From Bradyrhizobium ottawaense (GTDB lineage: Bacteria; Pseudomonadota; Alphaproteobacteria; Rhizobiales; Xanthobacteraceae): DNA of 64,000 nucleotides. The position numbers were made by a program, and so were the translations under genes. The stretch spans positions 1,240,001-1,304,000 of the forward strand of contig NZ_LT629693.1 in assembly GCF_900099825.1 (NCBI RefSeq), written 5' to 3'. Each line of letters starts with the position of its first letter. The stretch's first letter is position 1. Shown here piece by piece: positions 38,228 through 47,792 of the stretch. The notes below the pieces were generated by a model. That model saw only the letters and a program-made list of their open reading frames with translations. It was not told where the DNA came from and did not search any database.

Positions 38228-38370
38228 GTCATTGCCTGCGACAAACGCGAAGCGTTTGCGCAAGGGAGCGAAGCGACGAAGCAATCCATGTCTCAGCTCG
38301 CGTAGATGGATTGCTTCGCGGAGCCTGTCATCGGGCGGCGCTTCGCGCCGACCCGTTGGCTCGCAATGAC
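38228..38370. repeat. Intergenic inverted repeat, family A copy 4
   Basis: GTCATTGCCTGCGACAAACG to GGCTCGCAATGAC, carrying the same left-arm insert as copy 2 and an extra right-arm insert (CATCGGGCGGCGCTTCGCGC). It follows the Bug gene by a few bases. Confidence 0.75.
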
Positions 38371-38394
38371 GGCTGAGCAACCGTGCAGTTTTTT

Positions 38395-38483
38395 CGTCAT
38401 GCCCGGGCTTGTCCCGGGCATCCACGTCTTTTCGATCGAGCGGCAAGGAAGTCGTGGATGGCCGGGTCAAGCCCGGCCATGAC
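38395..38483. repeat. Intergenic inverted repeat, family B copy 2
   Basis: CGTCATGCCCGGGCTTGTCC to CAAGCCCGGCCATGAC. It ends in GAC followed by AGAGAG, a short version of the tract seen after copy 1 at 10523. It lies between convergent genes. Confidence 0.78.
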
Positions 38484-38491
38484 AGAGAGTG

Positions 38492-39337
38492 CTACGTCCG
38501 CTCGAACAACTGCCGGATCAGCGTCGTGATCCTCCCCTGCGGCGACATCATTTCATCCATGATGGTGAAGTGATTGGCGCCGGGGATTTCCTCATAGGTC
38601 ACCGGCAAACCATATCTGGCACGATGCCCGGCAAAATCCGCGGTCTGCTTGCGCAGCAGCGGCAGTTCGGCGCTGCCGACCACCAGCGACAGCGGCTTCA
38701 ACGGCCCGCCCGCCTGCATCATCGGCGAGTTGCGGCGCATGGTCGGCCCGTCCGCTTTCAGCTTCTCGTTGAGATAGGAATGGCGGATCGGATCGAGATC
38801 ATAGATGCCGCTAATCGCCATCCCGGCCCGCACCTTCGGATGCGACAGCGCCATCGAAGTGAGATGGCCGCCGGCGGACCAGCCGGACACCACGATGCCT
38901 TCGGTCGCGGCGCCGAGCGCCGGCAATTGCCCAGTGAGATAATCGATGCCGGCATGGATTTCAGCGACGATCTCGTCCAGCGTGGCATCCGGCGCCAGCG
39001 TGTAGCCGATCAGCGCGACATTGATGCCATGCGCCATCGGTCCCTCGGCCACGATCGTAAACACCTCCTTGGCGCGCGCCTGCCAGTAGCCGCCATGAAT
39101 GAACAGCAGCGTCGGCGCCTTGTCGGCGGCTTTCAGGAAATCGATCCGGTTACGCTCGCGCGGGCCGTAGCGGAGGTCGATATGCGCAGGAAGGCGCTTG
39201 CGCAGCTCGCCAGACCGCTGTTCCCAGCCCGCCACCATCTCGATGCTGCCGGGGACATGCTCGCCGTTGTTGAGGCCGCGGTCGCGCTCCTGCTGGCTCA
39301 TGGTGCGCCAGTCCAGCGCCGAAAACAGCGTCGTCAT
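38492..39337 (-). CDS. Alpha/beta hydrolase (arylformamidase-like esterase)
   Basis: 281 aa. HGGYW oxyanion motif of the KynB/esterase group, nucleophile elbow GWSAGGH, and the catalytic histidine near the end in PGANHFTIMD. Cytoplasmic. The ATG at 39337 has GGAG eight bases upstream; another ATG lies five codons earlier. It is divergent from the amidase gene, and together they suggest hydrolysis of an amide or formamide (inference). Kynurenine formamidase is one possibility, but no other kynurenine genes are near. Confidence 0.83.
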   Translation of the reverse strand: MTTLFSALDWRTMSQQERDRGLNNGEHVPGSIEMVAGWEQRSGELRKRLPAHIDLRYGPRERNRIDFLKAADKAPTLLFIHGGYWQARAKEVFTIVAEGPMAHGINVALIGYTLAPDATLDEIVAEIHAGIDYLTGQLPALGAATEGIVVSGWSAGGHLTSMALSHPKVRAGMAISGIYDLDPIRHSYLNEKLKADGPTMRRNSPMMQAGGPLKPLSLVVGSAELPLLRKQTADFAGHRARYGLPVTYEEIPGANHFTIMDEMMSPQGRITTLIRQLFERT

Positions 39338-39436
39338 GCCTGATATCTCCATCCAGCAACTTCAGCGCGTTCCACTTTGCCGGAAAATGTTCTACAGCAC
39401 CATTCACGCGAAAGAAACGAAGCGGGAGAAACGCGA

Positions 39437-40858
39437 ATGGCGGATCAGGGGCTGATAAAGGAGACGGCCGTTGCCGTAGTCGGCAAGCTCAAGTCGGGTG
39501 AAGTCAGCCCGCTCGATCTGCTCGATATGCTGGAGCAGCGGATCGCCGAGGTTGACGGCAAGGTCAACGCGCTGCCGACGCTCTGCTTCGACCGCGCCCG
39601 CAGCCATGCCAGGGCGCTGATGAAGAAGCCGGTCTCCGAGCGCGGCCTGCTCGCAGGGCTGCCGGTGCCGATCAAGGATCTGACTGCGGTGGCCGGCGTA
39701 CTGACGACGCAGGGCTCGCCGATTTACAAGGACAACGTCCCGGCCAAATCCGACATCCTGGTCGAACATCTCGAAAACAACGGCGGCGTGATCTACGCCA
39801 AATCGAACACGCCGGAATTCGGCGCCGGCGCCAACACTTTCAACGAGGTGTTCGGCGCGACGCGCAATCCGTGGGACACCTCGCGCTCCGCCGCCGGCTC
39901 CTCGGGCGGCGCCGCGGTGGCGCTCGCCACCGGCACGGCGTGGCTGGCGCATGGTTCCGACATGGGCGGCAGCCTGCGCAACCCGGCGAGCTTCTGCGGC
40001 ATCGTCGGACTGCGTCCGAGCATCGGCCGTGTCGCGCATACGATCGCAGCCGCGATCGATCGCAATCTCGGCGTCCAGGGCCCGATGGCCCGCAATGTCG
40101 AGGATATCGCACTCATGCTCGATGCCATGAGCGGCGAGCATCCCGCCGATCCCCTGTCGCTGCCGCTGCTTCCGAGCTCGTTCCTGTCCGCCGCGCGCTC
40201 CGGCAACAAGCCGAAGCGGGTCGCCTATTCGCCCGACCTCGGCATCACGCCGGTCGATCCGGAAGTCGCCGCCATCACCCGCAAGGCCGCGCAGCGTTTT
40301 GCCGAAGCCGGGGTCATCGTCGAGGAAGCCCATCCCGACCTGCGCGAGGCCCATGAATGTTTCCATGTGCTGCGCGCCTTCGATTTCGCGCTCTCCAAGG
40401 CGGCGCTGCTGCGTTCCAAACGCGACCAGCTCAAGCCGGAAGTGATCTGGAATATCGAGGAAGGCCTCAAGCTGACGGTCGAGCAGCTCGAACGCGCCGA
40501 GGCGCAGCGCGTCGCCATGACCGCGCGCACGCTGGAATTCTTCGAAAAGTACGACCTGCTGCTGGCGCCCGCGACCATCGTGCCGCCGTTCCCGGTCGAG
40601 AACCGCTACGTCGCCGAATGCGCCGGCAAGAAATTCGACAATTATGTCGAATGGCTCGGCATCGTCTACGCGATCACACTGGTGTGCTGCCCCGCGCTGT
40701 CGCTGCCCTGCGGATTTACCGCCTCGGGCCTGCCGGTCGGGTTGCAGGTGGTCGCGCCCAACCGCGGCGAGGCCCAACTGCTGGCCGGCGCGAAGCTGCT
40801 GGAAGATATTCTGGGCCTGCGCGGCACGACGCCGATCGATCCGCGGCCGCCGAAGTAG
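39437..40858 (+). CDS. Amidase (amidase signature family)
   Basis: 473 aa with the intact Ser-cisSer-Lys triad: K80 in PVPIKD, the glycine/serine loop GSSGG (154-158, cisSer S155) and nucleophile S179 in GGSLRNPASF. The C-terminal PALSLPCGFTASGLPVGLQV is typical. GCGGGAGAAA precedes the ATG at 39437; the longer open frame upstream is unlikely. Length fits non-GatA catabolic amidases. Substrate is not predictable; the adjacent transporter at 41064 may supply it. Confidence 0.9.
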   Translation: MADQGLIKETAVAVVGKLKSGEVSPLDLLDMLEQRIAEVDGKVNALPTLCFDRARSHARALMKKPVSERGLLAGLPVPIKDLTAVAGVLTTQGSPIYKDNVPAKSDILVEHLENNGGVIYAKSNTPEFGAGANTFNEVFGATRNPWDTSRSAAGSSGGAAVALATGTAWLAHGSDMGGSLRNPASFCGIVGLRPSIGRVAHTIAAAIDRNLGVQGPMARNVEDIALMLDAMSGEHPADPLSLPLLPSSFLSAARSGNKPKRVAYSPDLGITPVDPEVAAITRKAAQRFAEAGVIVEEAHPDLREAHECFHVLRAFDFALSKAALLRSKRDQLKPEVIWNIEEGLKLTVEQLERAEAQRVAMTARTLEFFEKYDLLLAPATIVPPFPVENRYVAECAGKKFDNYVEWLGIVYAITLVCCPALSLPCGFTASGLPVGLQVVAPNRGEAQLLAGAKLLEDILGLRGTTPIDPRPPK

Positions 40859-40860
40859 TC

Positions 40861-40966
40861 CCTCATGGTGAGGAGCGCGTCTTCGCGCGTCTCGAACCAT
40901 GAGGCCCCGATCTCGCCCGCGGCCATCCTTCGAGACGACCGCTTTGCGGTCTCCTCAGGATGAGGG
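40861..40966. repeat. Intergenic inverted repeat, family C copy 2
   Basis: CCTCATGGTGAGGAGCGCGT ... CTCGAACCATGAGG, then CCATCCTTCGAGACG ... CTCCTCAGGATGAGG. The two stems are in the opposite order to copy 1, i.e. the element is inverted. Confidence 0.75.
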
Positions 40967-41063
40967 GCGCGATTTGTGCACCAGCGAACACAGGCGGCCA
41001 GAGATTGCGATCCGGACAAGCTGAGAATACAACGTCGAGACAGATCATTCGCGGAGAACGGAC

Positions 41064-42386
41064 ATGACGGATCAGGCCATCAAACCCGCGGACGATCGTC
41101 TCGACATTCAAGACGTCGAACGGCGGATCAAGGCGATCTTCATCGGCTCGATAGGCAATCTCGTCGAATGGTACGATTTTTACGCCTATACCGCCTTCGC
41201 GCTGTACTTCGCGCCGGCGTTCTTCCCGAACAGCGATCCGGTGGTGCAGCAGCTCAATGTGGCCGTGCTGTTCGCCGCAACGTTTTTGATGCGGCCGCTC
41301 GGCGGCTGGCTGTTCGGCTACATCGCCGACCGCTACGGAAGGCGGCTGTCGCTGACGCTGTCGGTGGTCTGCATGTGCTTCGGCTCGCTGATCATCGCGG
41401 TAACGCCGACCTATGCGTCGATCGGCATTGCCGCACCGGCGATCCTGGCGCTGGCGCGAATGATCGAAGGGTTGAGCCTGGGCGGCGAATATGGCGCCAG
41501 CGCCACCTATCTCAGCGAGGTCGCCGACCCCAAGCATCGCGGTTTCTATTCCAGCTTTCAATATGTCACGCTGATCGGCGGCCAGCTCACCGCGATCATC
41601 GTGCTGCTGCTGTTGCAGAAGGTATTCCTGACGCCGGAAGAGCTGCGCGCCTGGGGCTGGCGGATTCCGTTCGTGATCGGCGCGCTGCTGGCGATCTTCG
41701 CTGCCGTGATGCGACGCAATCTGCATGAGACCGATGCCTTCGTCGAAGCCAAGAAGCTCTCCAAGCCGACCGGCTCGATCCGTGGCCTGCTCAAATATCC
41801 GCGCGAGGTGTTGCTGGTGGTCGGCCTCACCGCCGGCGGCACCGCGGCGTTCTACACCTTCACGACCTACATGCAGACCTTTGTGAAACTGTCGGTCGGG
41901 CTCACCGAGGACCAGACCACGTTCGTCATCTTCGGCTCGCTGATCTTCGCGACCGTGCTGCAGCCGCTCTACGGCGCGCTGTCCGACCGGATCGGCCGCA
42001 AGCCGCTCCTGATCTTCTTCGGCCTCGCCGGCACGCTGGCGACGGTTCCGATCCTGACCACGCTGAAGGAGACCAAATCGCCGTTCACGGCTTTCCTGCT
42101 GATCTGCGCCGCCTGGATTTTCGTCGCCGGTTACACCTCGATTAACGCGATCGTGAAGGCGGAATTGTTCCCGACCAATGTCCGTGCGCTCGGCGTCGGC
42201 CTGCCCTATGCTATCACCGTCTCCGTATTCGGCGGCACCGCACCCGCGGTTGCGCTCTACTTCAAGAGCCTCGGGCATGAAGACTGGTTCTACTACTACC
42301 TCAGCGGCATGATCTGCCTGTCGCTGATCATCTATTCCACCATGCGCGATACCAAGCATGAATCGGCGATGCATCGCCACGAATGA
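41064..42386 (+). CDS. MFS transporter of the metabolite:H+ symporter (KgtP-like) family
   Basis: Inner-membrane symporter (440 aa, twelve predicted helices). IKAIFIGSIGNLVEWYDFYAY is the hallmark of the MHS family, motif A appears twice (GGWLFGYIADRYGRR, YGALSDRIGRK), and GLSLGGEYGASATYLSEVA is the helix-5 signature. Best known relatives carry alpha-ketoglutarate, shikimate or proline/betaine. It follows the amidase in the same direction across a repeat element. Its stop overlaps the ATG of the next frame at 42383. Confidence 0.9.
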   Translation: MTDQAIKPADDRLDIQDVERRIKAIFIGSIGNLVEWYDFYAYTAFALYFAPAFFPNSDPVVQQLNVAVLFAATFLMRPLGGWLFGYIADRYGRRLSLTLSVVCMCFGSLIIAVTPTYASIGIAAPAILALARMIEGLSLGGEYGASATYLSEVADPKHRGFYSSFQYVTLIGGQLTAIIVLLLLQKVFLTPEELRAWGWRIPFVIGALLAIFAAVMRRNLHETDAFVEAKKLSKPTGSIRGLLKYPREVLLVVGLTAGGTAAFYTFTTYMQTFVKLSVGLTEDQTTFVIFGSLIFATVLQPLYGALSDRIGRKPLLIFFGLAGTLATVPILTTLKETKSPFTAFLLICAAWIFVAGYTSINAIVKAELFPTNVRALGVGLPYAITVSVFGGTAPAVALYFKSLGHEDWFYYYLSGMICLSLIIYSTMRDTKHESAMHRHE

Positions 42387-43061
42387 CCGGCCCTGATATG
42401 ACCGACGACCCCGAGCCGCCGCCGGAGAGCAAGCTGACGCGCAGCAAGGCGCGTTGGGCGCGCGAGGGGAAATTTCTCACCGGAAAGATTTCGCGCCCCG
42501 AAGACCAGCGGCTGCCGCCGGGACAGCATCTGACCCGGGACTGGCCGACGCTCGATCTCGGGCTGACGCCGAATATTTCGCGCCAGCTGGCGTCTCGACG
42601 TCCATGGCGCCGTCGAAAATCCGATCTTCTGGGATTTTGCCCAATTCACGGCGCAGCCGCAGACACAGTTCCTGTCCGACATCCATTGCGTCACCACCTG
42701 GTCGCGTTACGACAACGCGTGGGAAGGGCTCGCGACCCGCGATCTCCTGATGGCGTGCCGGCCACGCGACGAGGCGCGCTTCGTGGTGCTGCATTCCCAC
42801 GACGGCTACACCACCAATCTGGCACTGGAAGACTTTGCCGCCGAGGACGCCCTGCTCGCCCATAGCTGGTCGGGCCAGCCGCTGGAGCAGGAGCACGGCG
42901 GACCGGTGCGGCTGGTGGTGCCGCATCTCTATTTCTGGAAGAGCGCAAAGTGGCTGCAGCGCATCGAGTTCCTCGACCACGACGTATCAGGCTATTGGGA
43001 AGTCCGCGGCTATCACAACCGCGGCGATCCCTGGGCCGAGGAACGTTATTCCGGCGATTGA
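42383..43061 (+). pseudogene. Sulfite oxidase-like molybdopterin oxidoreductase with a frameshift
   Basis: The first 68 codons (to NISRQ at 42586) and the remainder (WRLDVHGAVENPIFWDF... from 42588) lie in different frames. Joined, they give a continuous protein of about 225 aa with the family blocks: WRLDVHG, the molybdenum-ligand cysteine in DIHCVTTWS, and a C-terminal YWEVRGYHNRGDPWAEERY. A +1 change near 42587 explains it (one extra base or two missing). Start is the ATG at 42383 or 42398. Either a true pseudogene or a sequencing error. Cytoplasmic YedY-like proteins of this type lack a heme domain. Confidence 0.85.
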
Positions 43062-43082
43062 AGCCAACCAAATCCAGGGAGA

Positions 43083-44312
43083 ATGCCGGTGCCGACCGAA
43101 CGCTTTCAATTCACGGGAGAAGGTGGACATCAACTTGCCGCCGCGCTGGACCTGCCGGATGGGCAGGTAGCGGCCTATGCGCTGTTCGCGCATTGCTTCA
43201 CCTGCGGCAAGGACGTACTGGCGGCCAAACGCATCGCAACCGCGCTTGCGGCCAAAGGCATCGCGGTGCTGCGGTTCGACTTTACGGGCTTAGGCTCCAG
43301 CGAGGGCGATTTCGCCAACTCGACCTTCTCGTCGAACGTCGCCGACCTCGTCCACGCCGCCGATCATTTGCGCGAAACCCGCGGCGCGCCTTCGATCCTG
43401 ATCGGTCACAGCCTTGGCGGCGCCGCGATCCTGGCCGCGGCGGACCAAATTCCGGATGCGAAAGCGGTCGTCACCATCGCCGCGCCCTCCGATCCCGCGC
43501 ACGTCACCCATTTGTTCAAAGACCGCATCGAGGACATCCGCACGCACGGCCAGGTCGAGGTTCAGCTCGCCGGCCGGCCATTCAACATCAAACGCGAATT
43601 TCTCGACGATATCGCGGAGCGCGGCCTGATGGCCCACGTCGCCAGGCTGCACAAGGCACTCCTGATCATGCACTCGCCGACCGACGACACGGTCGGAATC
43701 GACAACGCCACCAACATTTTCCTGGCCGCCAAGCATCCCAAGAGTTTCGTCTCGCTGTCCGGTGCGGATCATCTGTTGAGCGACAAACGCGACGCCGGTT
43801 ATGTCGCCGATGTCATCGCGGCCTGGGCCGAGCGTTACATCGAGCCCGTCGCTATCGCGCCGGTCGCCGCTACGACCGAAGGGCCACGGAACGTCGTGGT
43901 GCGCGAAACCCGTAACAGCAAATTCCAGCAGACGGTCACATCAGGCCCGCATCAGATGCTGGCCGATGAACCCGTCGCCGCGGGTGGTGCGGACACCGGG
44001 CCGGGGCCATATGATTTTCTGCTCTCCGGTCTCGGCGCCTGCACGTCGATGACGATGCGAATGTATGCCGACCGCAAATCGCTGCCGGTCGAACGCATCA
44101 CCGTGACGCTGAAGCACAACAAGATCCACGCCGAAGACTGTGCCGAATGCGAAACCAGGGAGGGCATGCTCGATCAGATCGACCGGGTAATTGCAATCGA
44201 AGGCGCACTCGATGCCGATCAGCGTAAGCGGCTGATGGAAATCGCCGACAAGTGCCCGGTGCATCGCACGCTCACGTCAGAGGTGCGGATTTTGACCAGG
44301 GAAGCGGATTAG
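43083..44312 (+). CDS. Alpha/beta hydrolase-OsmC fusion protein
   Basis: 409 aa, two domains. Residues 1-255 are an alpha/beta hydrolase with nucleophile S110 in GHSLGG and a late histidine in SGADHLLSD. Residues 270-409 are an OsmC/Ohr-type domain with the paired redox cysteines C320 (GLGACTSMTMRMYAD) and C391 (KCPVHRTL). OsmC domains reduce organic hydroperoxides or react with sulfur species; the hydrolase could deliver or release a thioester or ester. It ends in a four-base convergent overlap with the YeeE/YedE transporter gene, and both cysteine chemistry and neighbours point to sulfur metabolism (inference). Confidence 0.88.
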   Translation: MPVPTERFQFTGEGGHQLAAALDLPDGQVAAYALFAHCFTCGKDVLAAKRIATALAAKGIAVLRFDFTGLGSSEGDFANSTFSSNVADLVHAADHLRETRGAPSILIGHSLGGAAILAAADQIPDAKAVVTIAAPSDPAHVTHLFKDRIEDIRTHGQVEVQLAGRPFNIKREFLDDIAERGLMAHVARLHKALLIMHSPTDDTVGIDNATNIFLAAKHPKSFVSLSGADHLLSDKRDAGYVADVIAAWAERYIEPVAIAPVAATTEGPRNVVVRETRNSKFQQTVTSGPHQMLADEPVAAGGADTGPGPYDFLLSGLGACTSMTMRMYADRKSLPVERITVTLKHNKIHAEDCAECETREGMLDQIDRVIAIEGALDADQRKRLMEIADKCPVHRTLTSEVRILTREAD

Positions 44313-45364
44313 ACCGCCGCCAGCGGTCGCACCCGCAGCGCGCCGCGAAGGCCGGCGGCGGTGCCCAACATGATTCCGGCGACGGCCACGAACGACGCCA
44401 GCGCCAGCGTCGAAAACCCTGTCAGCCCCTGCCCGACCGAGCAGCCGAATGCCATCACGCCGCCCGCGCCCATCAGCGCGGCGCCGCCGGCCGAGCGCAG
44501 CATGTGGCGCGGGGATTGATAGCCCTCGAGATGGAACCGTCCTGTGACCAGGGCGGTGACAAGGCTGCCGGCGAACACACCGAACACCGTGACGATCCCG
44601 AAATTCAACGTCGATCCCGTCGACAGCATGACGTATTGCAGCGCGTCCGCGATCGGCGCGATGAAGGTCAGCGACGTCACCGGGGTCGGGTTGAAGTCAT
44701 CGGCACCGAGATAGCCGGTCGCGAACCAGCCGGCCGCGACGAGCAGGCCGACCACGAGACCGGCCGCGATCTGGCCCGGCGACTGCCGGAATGCCGGATG
44801 CACAAAAGCAAAGATCATCAGCGCGGAAGATATCGCCCAACCCGCCAGCATGTGCGCCGTCATCTCGCTCATGCCCGCGACGGCCAGCAGCGCCGGAATC
44901 GAATTCGCCTTTACGCCGGCCTGCGAGGCGGCGACCATCGCGACCCGCGCCGGCGCGATCAGACCCTTCAGCGTCATCTGCGCGAAAATCGCCAGCACGA
45001 CCACGACGACGAAGGAGCGCAGATTGCCGCGCCCGAGCAGCACCAGCGCCCGCGAACCGCAGCCGTTCGACAGCACCATGCCGTAGCCAAACAGCAGCCC
45101 ACCAAAGAACATCAGCGGCGCCGAAAATGACGGCTGCAGATAAATCGACTTGCCGATGTCAACGAAGCCGCCTGTCGCTAGCCATTGAGTCGCGGCGACC
45201 GCGACACCCATCGCCAGCGCGTAGGTGCGCACCAGCCGGCCGTCGCCCTCCGCCCACCAGCCGCGCAGGCTCGACATCATGCAGAAGCCGGAGAGCAGCC
45301 CGACCGCGCCGTAGATCAGGCCGATCACAAGGGCGGAGAGGATGATGATGCTGGCAGAGTCCAT
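44309..45364 (-). CDS. YeeE/YedE (TsuA-like) sulfur-compound transporter
   Basis: Inner-membrane protein (351 aa, about nine helices). The conserved cysteine blocks SGFCMMSS, SNGCGSRAL and FGCSVGQGLTG are those that relay thiosulfate in TsuA. Uptake of thiosulfate or a related sulfur compound is therefore likely. It starts 13 bases after the quinone-oxidoreductase-like gene in the same direction. No TsuB/TusA-like partner is seen, unless the OsmC fusion plays that part. Confidence 0.88.
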   Translation of the reverse strand: MDSASIIILSALVIGLIYGAVGLLSGFCMMSSLRGWWAEGDGRLVRTYALAMGVAVAATQWLATGGFVDIGKSIYLQPSFSAPLMFFGGLLFGYGMVLSNGCGSRALVLLGRGNLRSFVVVVVLAIFAQMTLKGLIAPARVAMVAASQAGVKANSIPALLAVAGMSEMTAHMLAGWAISSALMIFAFVHPAFRQSPGQIAAGLVVGLLVAAGWFATGYLGADDFNPTPVTSLTFIAPIADALQYVMLSTGSTLNFGIVTVFGVFAGSLVTALVTGRFHLEGYQSPRHMLRSAGGAALMGAGGVMAFGCSVGQGLTGFSTLALASFVAVAGIMLGTAAGLRGALRVRPLAAV

Positions 45365-45377
45365 GAATTCGCTCCTG

Positions 45378-46367
45378 TCAGGCCGGCCGCAGGATCACGC
45401 GGTCGCGCGACGAACCGGCGACCGCGACGAAGGCTGCCTTGGCCTGTTGCAGCGGATAGATCGCGTTCGGCTTGATTGGAAACGGCTTGAGATGCCCGCC
45501 GGCGAAGCCGGGGCCCAGCTCCCTGAGCACCGCGCCGGTCGCGATCGACGACAGGCCGAGCGTATCGATACCGACATAGGTGTGCTGGCCGCGATAGAAC
45601 TCCAGGATGTTGAACTGCACGATGCGGTCGACCGCGGCGATCAGGATCTGCCGCCCGCGCAACGCCAGCGACTTGTGCGCGGCCTCAAAATAGGGATCGC
45701 CGACGGTGTTGAACACGATATCGGCGCCCTTGCCCCCGGTCAGTTCGCGAACGCGCGTGGCGACCTCGGTTGTGGAGGCGTCGATAACCTCGACCTGCGA
45801 ATTGGCGTGACCTTCGTACGGCTCGTTCCTGCGGACGACACCGATTACGCGGGCGCCGTGCCAACTCGCGATCTGCGTCGCAGCCTGGCCGACCTTGCCG
45901 TTGACGCCCATGACCAGCACGGTCTCGCCGTTCGTCGGGATACCGGCGCGGCGCAGGCCTTCCATCGCGGTGACGAAGGGCACGCCGATGCCGGCCGCCT
46001 CCTCCCAGGAAAGCCCCTTCGGCTTTTCCACCACGGCGTCGGCTTCGACCGCAAGATGCGTCGCATGCGTTCCGTCGCGGCGGATACCGAGGTCACCGGA
46101 GGAGCCGAACACCTCGCGGCCGATCCACCCTTGGGGGCCATCGATCACGACACCTGCGTAGTCGCGGCCCGATGTGCGCGGAAACACGGCGTAAGGCATC
46201 AGCCCGGTCGCCGCCTTCACGTCCGACGGATTGACGGCGGCAGCCTTGACCTCGATCAGCAGCTCGTTCTCGGCGCGCGACAGCGCATGCGTTTCGATCA
46301 CGGGCGCCAGCGAAGCGGCGTCGGCGACTTTGGCGGACAGCCGCACGCAGCGCGCTTGGACTGTCAT
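45378..46367 (-). CDS. Zinc-free quinone oxidoreductase-like alcohol dehydrogenase
   Basis: MDR-superfamily NADPH enzyme (329 aa). GRDYAGVVIDG and VNPSDVKAATG form the GroES-like part, and GVNGKVGQAATQIA is the nucleotide-binding turn (usual form GxxGxVG). The zinc-ligand cysteines of true alcohol dehydrogenases are absent, which fits the quinone oxidoreductase/crotonyl reductase branch. Start at 46367 (MTVQARCVRL) is preferred; an ATG 12 codons upstream is possible. Lies between paaK and the YeeE/YedE gene. Confidence 0.85.
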   Translation of the reverse strand: MTVQARCVRLSAKVADAASLAPVIETHALSRAENELLIEVKAAAVNPSDVKAATGLMPYAVFPRTSGRDYAGVVIDGPQGWIGREVFGSSGDLGIRRDGTHATHLAVEADAVVEKPKGLSWEEAAGIGVPFVTAMEGLRRAGIPTNGETVLVMGVNGKVGQAATQIASWHGARVIGVVRRNEPYEGHANSQVEVIDASTTEVATRVRELTGGKGADIVFNTVGDPYFEAAHKSLALRGRQILIAAVDRIVQFNILEFYRGQHTYVGIDTLGLSSIATGAVLRELGPGFAGGHLKPFPIKPNAIYPLQQAKAAFVAVAGSSRDRVILRPA

Positions 46368-46439
46368 TGAGTGAGCGTCTGGCTTTTGGGCAACCGGCAT
46401 CAAGGAACGTCCGACCTGTCGTTCGTGAGGGAGAAACGG

Positions 46440-47771
46440 TTACCCTTTCGGCCGCTTGTCGTAAACCCGTTTCGCCTTGCCGAGCGAACGTTCCAGCGTG
46501 TCGGGGGCGACCACCTTGATCTGCGTGCTGATGCCGATGGTGTTCTTGATGAAGACTGCGACCTTTTCGGCTTGCGCCTCAAGCCCGCTGCCGTCCCAAT
46601 GTTCGTGGCGGGCTTCGGCGAGCACGGTCATCTCGTCCATCCGTCCCTCCCGCGTCAGTTCGATGATGAAATGGCCTCCGCACCAGTCGGTCGCCAGCAG
46701 CGCTTCCTCGATCTGGGTCGGGAACACGTTGACGCCGCGCAGGATGATCATGTCGTCCGAACGCCCCGTCACCTTTTCCATGCGCCGCATGCCTGGCCGC
46801 GCCGTGCCCGGCAACAGGCGGGTCAAATCGCGGGTGCGGTAGCGGATGATCGGAAAGCCTTCCTTGGTCAGCGAGGTGAACACCAGCTCGCCCTTCTCGC
46901 CATCGGAAAGCACCTTGCCGGTCTCGGGGTCGATCACCTCGGGGTAGAAGTGATCCTCCCAGATATGCAGGCCGTCCTTGGTCTCCACGCATTCCTGCGC
47001 CACGCCGGGGCCCATCACTTCGGACAGGCCGTAGATATCGGTCGCGTCCATGTCGAAGGCGTGCTCGATCTCGGTACGCATGGCATTGGTCCAAGGCTCG
47101 GCGCCGAAGATGCCGAACTTCAACGACGATTTGCGCGGATCGAGCCGCTGCTTCTTGAATTCATCCAGGATCGCCAGCATGTAGCTCGGCGTCACCGTAA
47201 TGATGTCAGGCTTGAAGTCGTTGATCAGTTGCACCTGCCGCTCGGTCATGCCGCCGGAAACCGGCACCACCGTGCAGCCGAGCTTTTCGGCACCGTAATG
47301 CGCGCCCAGCCCGCCGGTGAAAAGGCCGTAGCCATAGGCGTTGTGCATCAGCATGCCGGTGCGGCCGCCGGCGGCGCGGATCGAGCGCGCCATCACGTCG
47401 GCCCAGATATCGATATCGCCCTGGGTGTAGCCGACCACGATCGGCTTGCCCGTGGTGCCCGAGGACGCATGGATGCGAACCAGTCTTTCGCGCGGCACCG
47501 CGAACATGTTGAAGGGATAATTGTCGCGCAGATCGGTCTTGACGGTGAACGGAAATCTGGCGAGGTCGGAAAGTTGCTTGAAGTCGTAAGGATGGATACC
47601 GGCTGCGTCGAACGACTTCCTGTAGTGCGCGACATTGTCGTAGGCGTGCTGCAGCGACCAGGCCAGGCGCCTGGTCTGCAACGCCATGATCTCGTCGCGC
47701 GAGGCGCGCTCGGCCTGGTCCAGTTCGGGAACATAGCCGGTCGTCCTGGATTGAATGCTCGTCACAGCCAT
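46440..47771 (-). CDS. paaK: Phenylacetate-CoA ligase PaaK
   Basis: ATP-dependent ligase (443 aa) that activates phenylacetate to phenylacetyl-CoA, the entry step of the pathway. AMP-binding P-loop SSGTTGKP at residues 103-110, then DIYGLSEVMGPGVAQEC and the hinge region ILRGVNVFPTQIEE, all specific to PaaK. Length is normal for the family. It follows paaI by 21 bases and belongs to the same transcript. Confidence 0.95.
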   Translation of the reverse strand: MAVTSIQSRTTGYVPELDQAERASRDEIMALQTRRLAWSLQHAYDNVAHYRKSFDAAGIHPYDFKQLSDLARFPFTVKTDLRDNYPFNMFAVPRERLVRIHASSGTTGKPIVVGYTQGDIDIWADVMARSIRAAGGRTGMLMHNAYGYGLFTGGLGAHYGAEKLGCTVVPVSGGMTERQVQLINDFKPDIITVTPSYMLAILDEFKKQRLDPRKSSLKFGIFGAEPWTNAMRTEIEHAFDMDATDIYGLSEVMGPGVAQECVETKDGLHIWEDHFYPEVIDPETGKVLSDGEKGELVFTSLTKEGFPIIRYRTRDLTRLLPGTARPGMRRMEKVTGRSDDMIILRGVNVFPTQIEEALLATDWCGGHFIIELTREGRMDEMTVLAEARHEHWDGSGLEAQAEKVAVFIKNTIGISTQIKVVAPDTLERSLGKAKRVYDKRPKG

Positions 47772-47792
47772 CGCGCATGTCTCCGTATTGCT

